From Callorhinus ursinus (lineage: Eukaryota > Chordata > Mammalia > Carnivora > Otariidae), in contig NW_020313157.1 in NCBI RefSeq assembly GCF_003265705.1, positions 62,001-126,000 of the forward strand: a stretch of 64,000 nucleotides of DNA. The letters are read 5' to 3'. The position numbers and the translations under genes are program-made. Below the pieces are notes generated by a model. It was given only the letters and a program-made list of their open reading frames with translations, ran no database searches and was not told the origin of the DNA. This document shows, piece after piece, positions 49,850 to 61,808 of this stretch. Each line of letters starts with the position of its first letter. Within the stretch, counting starts at the first letter, position 1.

Positions 49850-50165
49850 AGATCTCAGCCTTGGCCGCACACGGTAAAAACACCTGGTGCCCTTCTAAAA
49901 TTCTGTGGGTGGGTTTCGGACACTAGTAGTTTCCAAAGAGCTCCAGGCGTACAAGCCCAGGGTGAGGGCCACTTGTAGCTGAATGGTTCTCACCTGCCTG
50001 TTCCCTAGACTTACAAGGAGAGGTTAAAATAATGTGAATGCCTAGGCCCTTCTCCTGTGGTGCTAGACTGACTGGTGTGGGGCAGGGTGTGGAATGAGGT
50101 AGTTTAGGAGATGCTCGGCAGCTGATTCTTCTATCAGCCACAGCTGAGAAGCACTGGGTATGGCA
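49850..50165. mobile_element. MER5-like hAT elements
   Basis: 'aaaacacctggtgcccttct' then 'gaatggttctcacctgcctg' and 'agccacagctgagaagcact'. Possibly two adjacent MER5 copies. Confidence 0.55.
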
Positions 50166-50584
50166 CAAATACGGAGTGGAAAGGGAGCTGAATTACTGAA
50201 TTTTTTGCAGCTTTTGCTTCTTTTTGTAACTTCCATTTTGCCACCCACCATGCTAGCCTCTGAGGCGACCTAGCTATGTGGCTGCTGAGGATGTAACCAC
50301 AGACACACCATGCATGGCCCAGGAATGGTCCCTCCTAGTCTCTGGAGGCCTTCTGAGAGAATGGATGTTAAACCTCCTTTTTGAAAGCAAAGCTGGTGTT
50401 CAGTGGCCACGATGTCATGCTCTATCTGCTTCCTCCCGTGTTCCTCTTCTTTCATCACCTCCCATGGGCAAACTCAAGAGCATCTCTGCTAGGTCTTTCC
50501 ACTTTCCTTCTGAGTCTACATCTGATTCTCTTTACCAGTTCTTTAATCTGGAATTTTTTTTTTTTCAAGCCCTCTCTCTACCGC

Positions 50585-50800
50585 AGAATTTCTCAAACTT
50601 CCCTGACAACAAGATTTAGCTAGAATGCTTGCTAAAAATATATACATGTCTGGGTTTCAGCCCTGACCGCCTGAGTCAGAACTTCCAGGAGAGAGGTCTG
50701 ATCATTTATACATTTGGAAAGAACCCAGGCCTGGTTATTGACCAGCTCTGGGGGCCCCATTTGCACTGTCCTAAGTGGCTGATGTTCCTGAAGAGAATCA
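50585..50800. mobile_element. MER5-like hAT element
   Basis: 'agaatttctcaaacttccct', 'gcttgctaaaaatatataca', 'ctgagtcagaacttccagga', 'gaacccaggcctggttattg'. Old and diverged. Confidence 0.55.
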
Positions 50801-51084
50801 TGGTCCCAGGTAATTCGTACCATGGGGAAATTTGGGAACACTGCCGAGAAATCTCCTGCAAGTTCATTCCCATTTTCATTTCAGAGCCCCAACTTTTCCC
50901 AGGAAGACTGTTTGACAAGGGGAGGCTATGTGGGAGGAGGGAGGATTACTAATTTAAGAAAAATAATGCAATGGTTGATTACTGGGCACAAGGGAGAAGG
51001 CTACGTTTGTCTTGAGTCTTTGCAATGTTGATGCCAAGGAGCCGCTGGCCTAATGTCAATGGAGTATTTATCCATGACAGGTGG

Positions 51085-51260
51085 CTGCCAAGCCTTGTAC
51101 CTATGCATTAAATGGTTTAATTTTCCTGACCACCCATCTTCGCATCCCAGTCTTTATAGACGAAGAGGCAGAGGCATAGCAGGTCATGGAACACACACAA
51201 GCTGGTAAGTGGTGGTGAAATCTGAACATGGTTGGGTTGGCTCAAGACCTGACTCTTACT
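51085..51260 (+). repeat. MIR SINE
   Basis: 'tacctatgcattaaatggtt', 'gacgaagaggcagaggcata' and 'cacaagctggtaagtggtgg' match MIR. Confidence 0.7.
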
Positions 51261-51998
51261 CACTCGCTAAGATTGGGCTCAGGGGCGCCCACGTAGGGGT
51301 ACTGAGTCAGCAGTGGAGGGTCACGTCTCTATGGAGGGACTTCCTGATACTGTTCTGAACCTTCATATTCCTCCCAGACAAAATAATAACAGTATTTGGA
51401 TTCCCCTTGGAGTATGATGTTAATTGAGGCTTGAAAGAGAATTATATTCTGCCTTAACAACTTGGGATGTGGAATGGCATGGACCATGGTCTTTCTCTCT
51501 TTTCATTCTATTACCAGCCTTCATTATGTTTTACGACGGTTTTCACAGACCAACCATCTAGACTCTGAATCTGACTCAGCTGGTGGTACATTTAAATTAG
51601 TCCTGTGACCTGCCATAGCACCCTTATATCCCACTTTTCTTCTTAGGCTAAATCTCATCTCTCTGCAATTTTCTTTCTTCTAAATATTACCCACGGCTGA
51701 ATTCTAAGAGACAAATTAAAATAGTAGCCAGCCAGTATTGCTGTAGGGAATGTGAGAAGCCTGGTTTCAAGAGAGAATAAAACTTGTGGCACGGGCAGGG
51801 GAGAGAGGAGGGAGGACGGACGGGGAATGTTCTCCCATCAGAGAGCACCGGTTTTAAGTTTCACTGTTAAATATTCTGGTGGCTTCTCATTCTCTGGCCT
51901 CTTAATTCTCTTATGTCACTATTGTTCCACAAAACTCGGGGGGGTGGGGACATCACCCAGGGCAAGTTCCTTCTTGTAGCCAATGCTATGAGTATTGA

Positions 51999-52057
51999 AT
52001 CTAGCGCGCGCGCGCGCACACACACGTGCACGCACACACACACACACACACACACAA
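51999..52057. repeat. (CG)n-(CA)n alternating tract
   Basis: 'agcgcgcgcgcgcgcacaca' followed by interrupted CA units. Second Z-DNA-prone tract of the same design as 40667-40725. Confidence 0.95.
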
Positions 52058-52209
52058 TGTGATTAAAACCCCCAAGACTAGCTAGTAAAAAAATCCCTAG
52101 AGCCTTAGAAGTTGTTCTCCTATGGTAGATAGCAGTCAAGATGCCCCAAGATGACAGTGGCACAAAATCAAATTAATCCTATCTGTAGGTTCTGGGGCAC
52201 CTGCTGGTT

Positions 52210-52400
52210 ATAAGGCAGAGTTTCTCAACCCTGACTGCCTATTACAAATCAGCTACTATATATATATATATATATATTTTAAATGAAATACTAATGACCA
52301 GGACCACTTCCCAGTCTTTTAAGTCAGAATCTTGGAGAGTGGTTCCCAGGCCTGTGTATTCTCAGAAAACCATTCTGGTGATCCTAACGTGTCAGCCAGC
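52210..52400. mobile_element. MER5-like hAT element with internal (TA)n
   Basis: 'gagtttctcaaccctgactg' terminus, (TA)n at 52257-52276, 'aagtcagaatcttggagagt', 'ccattctggtgatcctaacg'. Confidence 0.75.
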
Positions 52401-53568
52401 ACCGAGAACTCCCATTTGACTGTATGAATATTTCTTTGAACTTATGTTCCCTACTTCTGCAGGAAAGAGCTGTGTCCTCTGGTTTTTCAATTAAACTGCA
52501 CTGGTGTTGACTGCCACTTTTTATAACTGTGCTTACCAGGATGCTTCCCTTTGGACATGTGGGATTAAGGCAGAAATGCACACTAATCGGGGACTCTTGC
52601 GGTTCATGTTAAGAAGTTGCTGAAAGGGTCATATGGAATCCCGCCATGAATGTTTTCTGAGTAGTTAAACATAACATGCAGAAGTAAGGTGCTTCTATTA
52701 AAATTGTTCTTGCTGACTTTACTAAATAGTTTACTCATTTTGCTCTTTGAATCCTCAGATGGTTAATGAGGGTTTGCTACCTGCCAGGCACCCAGCTAAG
52801 CCACAGGGATAGGACGTTGTGCTGCTGGCCTTTAAATCACTGTGGAACATCTGCACTGGGCTTGGCTGCCTGGAAGCTCATAACCTAATTTATATTTCAG
52901 TTTTACTGCCTAGAAAGCGGAACTTATTTACTTGGGATCAGTATTTTAATTCCCTCTTCCCTTCCCCACTCAGTTCTAAAACTCGAGAATTATAAAAAGC
53001 CCATTCAAATTTATAGTTTCCCCTGCCCTGTGGTTATTTCTATTCCTATTTTACTTTTGAATTACGTGCACTTCAAGAGGCTGTGGCGAACTGTAGGATG
53101 ACATGGGGTGTAAACAAACAAACCAGCAAGCAAACGAACATACGGACTATAGAATCCTCTGAAAGGGTCTCTCCTGATTCCTTTTTATCTCACACCCTTT
53201 AACATACATGTAAAATCATTTCATTTAACCCTTAGTTCCTACTGCTAACATTAGATACATTAAAAAAATAAAGTTTAACTGGGAAAGGAGAGACGTGCTG
53301 AATCTATCCCTGATTTGAATATTTGAATACTTCCATCCAAACTTCTGGGTTTCAGAAATTCTTCCCTGGAGACTTTGAGAGCAGTCCACTTCTGTAATTT
53401 TCATTTTTCCAACCCTGAACAATCTCCATGGTTCCCACTACTTTTTTTTTCTCAGCTAAAAAGAGAACTGAGAGTGAATCTGGAAGCCCTGCCCTGTCGC
53501 CTTCCTGGGCCTCAGTTTCTTCACCTGGAAAATGGGAACAAAAAGAGCGCAGCGTCCCTTAGATATTT

Positions 53569-53589
53569 TGTGTGTGTGTGTGTGTGTGT
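53569..53589. repeat. (TG)n microsatellite
   Basis: About 10 TG units. Confidence 0.95.
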
Positions 53590-54454
53590 ATTTTGATGAG
53601 AATATGAATGTGAAAAGACTTTATTTGGGGGGAAATTGCCATTTTTTTGGCTGTGTATACTCATGAAGGATAGTCATCTCTCCCCAGAGAGAGAAGGCAT
53701 TTGTGTTTTTAAGTGCTGGGCTTCCAGGGCTTTAGGCCAAGAGGGAGAGGGTCAAGAGCCTTTTGAGGTTACAGGTGCTATCAAAGGTGGGCAGGGGCCT
53801 CCCAGAAGACAAAATCTCACCTCAACTTTGGTTGGGCAGGACGAAGAGGGGCACAGAGGGGTACAGCCCTCATGAGAACGAGTTTCTGATGCACAGTTAG
53901 AAATGGTTCTGGCCAATTGCAGGAATGGCTACATGTGTTCTCTTGGGGAAGCAGCTCTTGTATAGGGGAAAGGAATCCCGGATTTAAGGGGGTCGGTGTG
54001 GGGGGGGGTGGGAGCATAGGGTGTCCAGGCTGAGGCTCTGGAGGCTAGAGAGGACACACTGAGGTCTGTGCCCACCTATGAGTTACATGCAAAATGAAGT
54101 TAGTGTGATGGTGGAAAGGTCCAAAACCTTACAGATCCCCAGGGGATTCTGATAACCCACGACCACCCCAGGCAATGGACTTCTCGCCAGCGGCAATGGG
54201 AAAAGAGCAACATTGGCAGATTTGGTGTGACTTTTTGAAGAGTAATTCTCTGTAGAGCAACTGGTTGTACAGAAATCTACAGTAGTGGAGGTGCAGGGGC
54301 TGGGTTTATGTGGGGAGAATGGGTCATTTTTCCTATGATGTATCCCTGAGCTCCTCCACAGACAGGAAAGACCAGGATGAATGGAAAGACAGGCTGTTTG
54401 ATCTCATGATTCCCAGTTGCTTCTTCCTTCAGATTTTTTTTTTTTTTTTGCCTA

Positions 54455-54700
54455 AACTATTTTTCTCCCAGTTTTACTGAGGTAAGGTCCCCAAATAAAC
54501 ATTGAATACAGTTGGACTGCACAACATGCTTTTTTGGACGTGTATAAAGGATGACTTAATATACATATACATTGTGAAATGATCACCACAATCAAGGTAA
54601 TTAACATATCCATCCCTTCATACAGTTACCTTTGTGGTTGGTGAGAACTCTTAAGTTCTACTCTCAGCAAATTTCAAGTATCCCTATTTTTTATTTCTAG
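54455..54700 (-). mobile_element. Old LINE-1 3' end fragment
   Basis: A poly-T at 54434-54449 is followed by antisense L1 3' UTR: 'cagttttactgaggtaaggt', 'ggtaattaacatatccatcc', 'gagaactcttaagttctact'. Confidence 0.8.
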
Positions 54701-55779
54701 AATGGAAGTCCAGATTTAAAAACAAATCAAAACAAAAAACCCCATCTATGGTCAAAAACTGATTCTAAGCCAGAAAACCTGCTTCCACAGGAACAAAACA
54801 AAATATGTCCATAGTTTAGTGATGCTAACAATAATAATAATATTATCCTGAGGGTCATTAGTGTCAGGTTATTCAAGGAACTTCCTGCTCATGACAACAA
54901 TTAATTCAATAACCCAACCCACTTTAAAGATGAGGCTGTTGGGGATCAAATAGATCAGTTAGCTTGCCTGTATTATCTCTGTAGTAAGTAATTTTAGCCT
55001 AAATCTAAATCTCTGATCATATTCTATAGATGAATAGCAAATATTTGCTGATGCATGCATCAAAATAGGTACAGTGATTATAAAAGACTTTGCCTGAAAC
55101 CCGGACCAGACCAATTATAGGTTTTGGGCAACTGAGCGAGGCACAGGTCCCCAGAATGTTAGTGTTATGGGGGTCCTAGAGTTTGCCTCATCTAAACACG
55201 ACTCACATTTTTTAGTGGATTTAGATTTGCTTGCTCCTGCCTGTATATGGTCAGTGCTTTCAAATAATACCATATGCTGAAAAATATGTTAATGAACAGT
55301 CGAGTTATTGAGAACCCCATGAATTTCCCCCACCTCCTTTGTTTGTGAAGTAATGGTCACCTTCCTCTCCTTCTGATCATAAGTGGTATTATGGTCTTCA
55401 TTTAGCAGATGCAAAAACTGAGGCTCAGGAAAGCTAGGACAAATCTGATGGGACTTTTCCAGAGTATTTTTACATTTGCGTGAGTTTGTTACCCAATTAG
55501 AAAAGACTAGCATGAAATCACTCTCATTACCCATCAGTCTTTGAGGGAAAGAAAATGATCAATGGTGGCCCCAGGTGAGTTAAGAGGGGGGAGTTCCCAT
55601 AAGGTGGATTTCGAGGGACCCCCCACCATTGACAGTTCTTACTTTCTCACTGAGGAAAGGAAAGTAGACAGATGACTAGAAACCAGCAATTTACTAAGAC
55701 AAATTCTACATCCTGCAAGGTTTGTGGAGTGTCAACATTATTTACTGAATATGGGGGTAGGACTGAGTCGTGCCCTCGA

Positions 55780-55965
55780 TGGTGGTGCTTCTCAGATGTC
55801 ATATACACCACCCAGGGGTCTCGAAGGTGTAGAATCTGATACAACAGGACTAGGGTGCGCTTAAGATTCTGCATTGCTCACAGGCTCCCGGGGAGGCCAA
55901 CTGGGTTGGTCTGGGAACCGCACTTTGCAGAGCAAGGTTCTCAGGACCCTCACAATGAACCACCC
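55780..55965. mobile_element. MER5-like hAT element
   Basis: 'gatggtggtgcttctcagat', 'aagattctgcattgctcaca', 'ggtctgggaaccgcactttg' plus 'cagagcaaggttc' at the end. Confidence 0.65.
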
Positions 55966-56664
55966 CAATCTTGAAATTTCAGAACAGACTCAGGCAATCA
56001 CTCTTTTCCTGTCCTTTGTTTGTTCTAAGTTTGAGATGGAGAAATTGAAGAAAATAATACAAAGAATAGCAGAGAAACGATCTATCATTCTGGGAAAGCC
56101 GTGGGGCTGACAGTGTCCAGGACACAGGTTTAACATGCCCCCACGCCCACCCCTTGAGCTCACAGTCCACTAGCCAGAAGTAGCCTGCACTCTCTCTTAA
56201 CTATGCAGAAATGGTGAGGAAAATAAGCCCCCCGTCTTTGAATGCAGTCTAAAGTTTCAAATGACAAAAGTGGACCATGAACAGAGTCGGGGATTGAGGG
56301 GATGACTGAAGCCTCCAAAAATCATGGTCTTCTTTGTAAAGGGATTCCATGCCTACAAATGCAGTGGGAAGCGCTGATCTGGGCTATCAGATGTTGGGTG
56401 TACTTCTATAATCTCAGGGCCAGAGCATTTCCATTTAAGTGATTAGGATAATTAGGGGAAAGGGGTGTTTAGCTTTGATTATGTCTCACCCCCCCAACAA
56501 TCTATTGATCTATTCGAAACACTCACACATCCTAATGCGGCAAGAATAAGCCCAGGAACAATGACAAAATTGATGAGTTAGTTACTCCTTACAGAGGCTC
56601 CCTCAAGCTTTCGCCTCCAAACTACCATCTCTCTAATTCCTGATAGTGGTCCCTACTCTATAAA

Positions 56665-56666
<2 letters not shown>

Positions 56667-56698
<32 letters not shown>
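56667..56698. repeat. (TG)n microsatellite
   Basis: About 15 TG units. Confidence 0.97.
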
Positions 56699-56699
<1 letters not shown>

Positions 56700-58819
56700 A
56701 TTAAATACGAAATACACTATGGTTCTGAGGAGAATTTAATCCCAGAGGAATCAATCACTGTGATTCATGCCAGGGAGAAAATCATGAGAAGTCATTTATT
56801 TCTGTCTAGTGACTTCATAGGCACATACTGCACACAGATATGGAAATAATGTAGAGGCCACACTTAAATAGAAATCAGTTCTACTGGGAAGGAATGTCAA
56901 CTTCTCTTCATAGGTACAGGGTCAGAACTTCTTTTGATAACTTTAAAGGAAATACTGGAAATTTTTAGTGAAAAGTTACCTCTCACTCCAAAAGATAGCA
57001 CAATGACCAAAAAAAAGGCAAAGAAGGGGAGCGTCTTCTGTATATGTCATATTCACGCACTAAGATCGTATTGTATGTCTATTCTTTTCTCCTTGACTGG
57101 GATGCTGCCTTCCACAAGGAGAGCTCTGTATTTGCAGTGGGAATGGCCCTCCGTGTGCGCCTTCTCGTCGGAGGCTTCTGACCTGCCTCTAGAAAGTATC
57201 AGGCTTTCTCACCTGCCTCGAAACCCTTCACAGCTGAAAGATCCTGATGGTGCTACTTAAAGGATAGGTTTTATTTGCTTCATTGTGGCCTATCAAGTCA
57301 ATGATCTGCAACCCGAGAAGTGTGTAATTAGGCCATGACATGACCAAAGGAGTTGTTACATCTTGTCTTGTCACCGGCAAAAGTGTCTACCCACATGGCT
57401 GTGACAGCTATGGTCTACTGGGTTTGGAATTTCCTTTAATGTCTCCCCAACTCCTTGTTGGTCCAGTCTGTTGACTATTACAGTCTTGGTTCCCTTTTTT
57501 AATGGCTTCAATTACATACATGTTCATCCAATAGCGCGTAACAGTTGTGAAGAAGCCGTTATAGATTATGGACCAAAGGCAATTAGTTCTCGAAACCAAA
57601 ATTTGAGCACTTTTTCTTTTAATGTTTGTGTGTGCATGTCTGTAAATTCAAAATAAGAGAAATTCAGGAAATCTACCAGTAACAGCCATGTTCTTTTCAG
57701 CATTGGGAGCTTTGTGTCCATAAACACAAGTTTCAAAAATCCTATCAATGCTTCTATTAAGAGCTATACATCTTCTCCTTCACGATTTGAGAGCCATCTC
57801 AATTGTTACCAAATGTAATCGTTGTCAATCTGCACAGCAGGTTGGCAGATATTATCTTTAGTTATTGTAATTTTTTTTTTTTGGTGAATGCCCAATGGGA
57901 ACTATTCAATCCATAGAGAAAATAAATTACTGGTGGGTTTGAGAGCAGGAAATTTGACTCTCTTTTTCATCACTAAGTCATGTCTTAGTTATGACTATTT
58001 GAGGCTGCAAACCTGCCTTGCCCTGACTTTGTTAACAAGAGCAGGAGGCAGAGACAGCACAGGACCTGGACTGATGGATATTGGGTTCAAAGTGAAATCA
58101 TCGGACTTCCCAGAGCACATGGAGAATCTACCTGGGACGAGCACACATGTTCTGCTTCTTTTTGGGACAGTCCAGTTGAAGCCTGTTGTCCTGGACTCAT
58201 TATTAATAACAGTGCGTCCCTTCTCTGTCTCAAGTGTCGCATTCTGTATAATCATTTCTAGGATCACCCTAACGACACTGCTTGTCTCATCAGGTTGTTC
58301 CAGTGTTCTACATGGTTACCTGACACACAGAGACACTACCAAAAAAAGTGACTTCAAAAGAGAAATCTACATGATGAAAAGGAAAAAAAAAGTGGCAGGG
58401 AAGATACTGTAGGACTGCTTACTTTAAGGAAAGCTGACATATCAAAATCCAAACATCAGAGAACTGATAAATTGACAGGCTTATGTAGCCCCTCCCCCCA
58501 AGTAAGTTTGTCCATAACAAACAAAAACAAAGCAAAACAAAACAAATTACTCATGGAACTCACTGGTTTAAAAAGAATCAAATTCACACAGAATCCTTCC
58601 TACTAAGTTTTAAAAGGCTTGTCCACACCATACTCAGTTGAGTAGATTTGGTCATTGTTCTTCCTAAACTCTTTGAATGACTCCAGAATCTGTTTAGGAA
58701 ATAACAGATTCAAACTCCTGAATTTCAGAGATTCAGGTGGAATTGACATAACCTAGAAATTTTTGGTTTCCTCAAAGCTCATTCTTGCCATCCAGATTTA
58801 AAGCTCTGATGGGAATACA

Positions 58820-58985
58820 TGAAAATAAAAACAAGAACACTTTATGTAGTGCCCTTCATGGGCCAAATCTTTCACAGCCATTGCCTCAATACTTCCAAAA
58901 CACCCTGTAAGGTGTAATCAATACACCCCTAACAGATGAAGTGATGGAACGCAAAGAAATTACTTCTTAAGATTGCTCCAATAAG
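58820..58985 (+). repeat. MIR SINE fragment
   Basis: 'actttatgtagtgcccttca', 'gccattgcctcaatacttcc', 'cagatgaagtgatggaacgc'. Confidence 0.6.
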
Positions 58986-59009
58986 ATGCAATAGAGCCTC
59001 ATGACTAAG

Positions 59010-59210
59010 GGCACAGACTCTAGCTTTCAGGCTGAGCCGAAAAACTCAACTCTACCAAGCTCACCTTCCCCATCTGGAAAATGGAGTGACAACATCTACT
59101 GTCTAGCCCCAGTGTGACTGACAGCTCAGTGGCACGGTGTTTGTAAAGCGCTTAGCACAGTGCCCATCACAGTTGTTAGTATTGTGATGATCATAATTGT
59201 GTTGTCATGG
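59010..59210 (-). repeat. MIR SINE fragment, reverse
   Basis: 'ccttccccatctggaaaatg' and 'tgtaaagcgcttagcacagt' plus 'gcccatcaca' are reverse-MIR core phrases. Confidence 0.75.
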
Positions 59211-59599
59211 TCATAGAGAGAGGATGATTTGAATCAAAGATTGCTCACCAACTACATCAAACTTCAGGAAGTCTTAGTAAAATCATGCAAATAATAAAGT
59301 CCTCCATTTCCATCTAATGAACATGTTAACAGGAGCACTGCCCTATATATTGCAAGTTTTACTGAAGAAATTCATTTTCGTCTGGTGTGTGTGCCTTGTA
59401 ATGGGAAACTCACAGGCAATATAGGTTTCTTTCTAGTTACCCTAAAGCTGCCTGGAATAATTAGCTTCAGTCTCTCCTCCTGAGGGGACCCTGACTCACC
59501 GAAAGAAAAAAAAACAACCCAAATGAATCAGTTAAGAAAGTGAACTTTACGCCAAAAAGAAGAATATAAATAAAAATAAGAGTATACTACATACTTTTA

Positions 59600-59618
59600 T
59601 GTATACATACATACATAC

Positions 59619-59651
<33 letters not shown>
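59600..59651. repeat. (CATA)n-(TA)n tract
   Basis: Several CATA units pass into about 14 TA units. Strand-separation and cruciform prone. Confidence 0.95.
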
Positions 59652-59652
<1 letters not shown>

Positions 59653-60256
59653 TCCAACCCTGGTGTTCTAATTAAAAAAGTTGGACGTGCTTTTCTAGGC
59701 ACTGGGGTATAGGATATAAATAAAGGCATTAATAACTCATTTCTGCTACATTTCTATTACAAGTTGACAGAGTGTCGTTTCTTAAATTGCAGAACCCAGG
59801 AGAACTCATCAGGGCATGTGAAAATAGCAGATAAGATAAAGAGCTGAAATCAAGAACAACTTTAAGAAGGCAGTGTCAACAAAGGTACAGAGAAGTAACT
59901 ACTGTTCTGCTGTGATTTGACTCAACAGTGAGCATCTGAATCCAAACCAGTTTCCTTCTGACCCTGGATCCTTGTCTCAGCTGAGAGATGCCACGGGATA
60001 CACTTCTGTCCCCTCTGAGCCTCCACGAACTGAGCCCTCAGTTCCTTATTCGTCTGAGAACCACCCTCGGCCGCACTGAGGTTTATAATGCGCTCACTCT
60101 ATTTTTCAACACTGGATTTCTCAGAGAAAATAATTGAAAATGTAAATGAAAGATAATAGGGAAGCTACTATAGAGTTGCCACCTTTTTTTTTTTTTTTTT
60201 TTTTTTGCCAAATAGAAACACTAAAACCAAAAGTGAATGAAAAAAGAAAAAAAAAA

Positions 60257-60411
60257 CAGGCGCGCCTGGGTGGCTCAGTCGGTTGAGCGTCCAACTCTTG
60301 ATCTCAGCTCAGGTCTTGATCTCAGGATTGTGAGTTCAAGCTCCGTACTGAGCTCCACACGGGGCGTGGAGACTACTTTAAACAAAACAAAACAAAACAA
60401 AACAAAACAAA
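60257..60411 (+). mobile_element. Can-SINE, plus orientation, short with (AAAAC)n tail
   Basis: Head 'gcgcgcctgggtggctcagt' and 'cggttgagcgtccaactctt', 'gatctcaggattgtgagttc', then a (AAAAC)n tail at about 60382-60411. It lacks the CT-rich block of the other copies, so it belongs to a different subfamily (tRNA-related head plus short body). Confidence 0.93.
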
Positions 60412-61768
60412 GCTGCCATTCGCTGTCCTCATCATTTCCTAAAAAAAAAAGCTCTTTGTAATGGCATCTGAGGAAAACGCCTTACTAAAGCCTGACCCCT
60501 CCCAAGACCAGGGGGCTAAAAAACTAAAAACCTCGCTCACGTTACGTTGTCGCTGGCCTTCTGTCCCAGCGACCCAGTAAATATGTCATAAGCGGCAGTC
60601 ACCAGGTCTCCGACTGGCCTTGGGAGACAGTGCTTTAAACAAAGCCCCAGGATAAGATCTCAAGATCTCTCCCTGCACACATCACAAAGAATGATGGGGC
60701 TTGCTGCTGATTCTTAACCAGAAACAGTTTCAACCCCTGTTGAACTGGGTTCAGAGAGCAGGGCTGGGAAAACAATGACACTTCTCTCTTTTGTCTGCTT
60801 TGCATTGTCCACCCTCATTAAGGGATCTGCATTATCCACAGATAAAGCTTTCTATATTCTATGGCACAGCAAGAAAAAGTAAAATCGGTAAGTACAGCAA
60901 TATTTTTAAAATTAACCTTTCTACCAAAAAAAAAGAAACAAACAAAAACACCCCACAAACCAACCCCCCCCCCAAAAAAAACCACGCCAAAAAACAAAAA
61001 ACCTTTAAAAAATCCCTCCCTCAGTAAATTAAATGTTCCATTCAGGATGCTCACGACAAGCCCTTAATTTTTAGTCTGTATCATGTGATAAGAACTCCAA
61101 ATAAAATGCTACATCATTTGAAATGGCAATTACTAGCCTTCTTTGAATGATGACATTTCTCTATCATTTAATCTGAATCCAGGAAGTAAAAAGTCTTAAA
61201 ATAGATAGGGAGTACCTTCACTAAATGGAAATCCATGCAAATTCCTTTACTTTTTCAGTTTGGATCGAACTAAGGTTTTACGTAACAATTTAGTTCTATA
61301 TCCTGTAGTTACGCTTATGATGGAATATTATGAGAAGGCAGAGAGACGTTCTTTCCCTCTCTGTCCACACATCCTCCTCCTTCCTCTCTCCCTTCCCTCC
61401 TCCCTTCTTTGTTCTTTTGCTCTCTCTCTTCCCATTCACCCACCCACACAGCCATCTATTCATTCACCCATCTGTGTATGTACGTATTTATGTTTCTATC
61501 GCTATCACCTATATACATTTAAATAGGAGTAGACCAAATTCTCCATGACCTCAGACACAGGCCTACTTATGCCTCCTGAGTTTTAAGAAAGAACTACTAA
61601 TCTATTTCTCTGTGAATAGAAACTTTTATTCATAGGTTAGGACTATCACATTTAAAAAATGTTCTAGCATGTGGCCTCTGATACCTGAATTTGACAAGTC
61701 CTCTCTTGCTTGTATTAAGATTTACCTAGATACTCTTATGAGTCCTTTGTGAGGGCCTAAGGCACAGC

Positions 61769-61770
<2 letters not shown>

Positions 61771-61803
<33 letters not shown>

Positions 61804-61808
61804 TGTGT
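61771..61808. repeat. (GT)n microsatellite
   Basis: About 15 GT units followed by ctgtgtgc. Confidence 0.96.
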
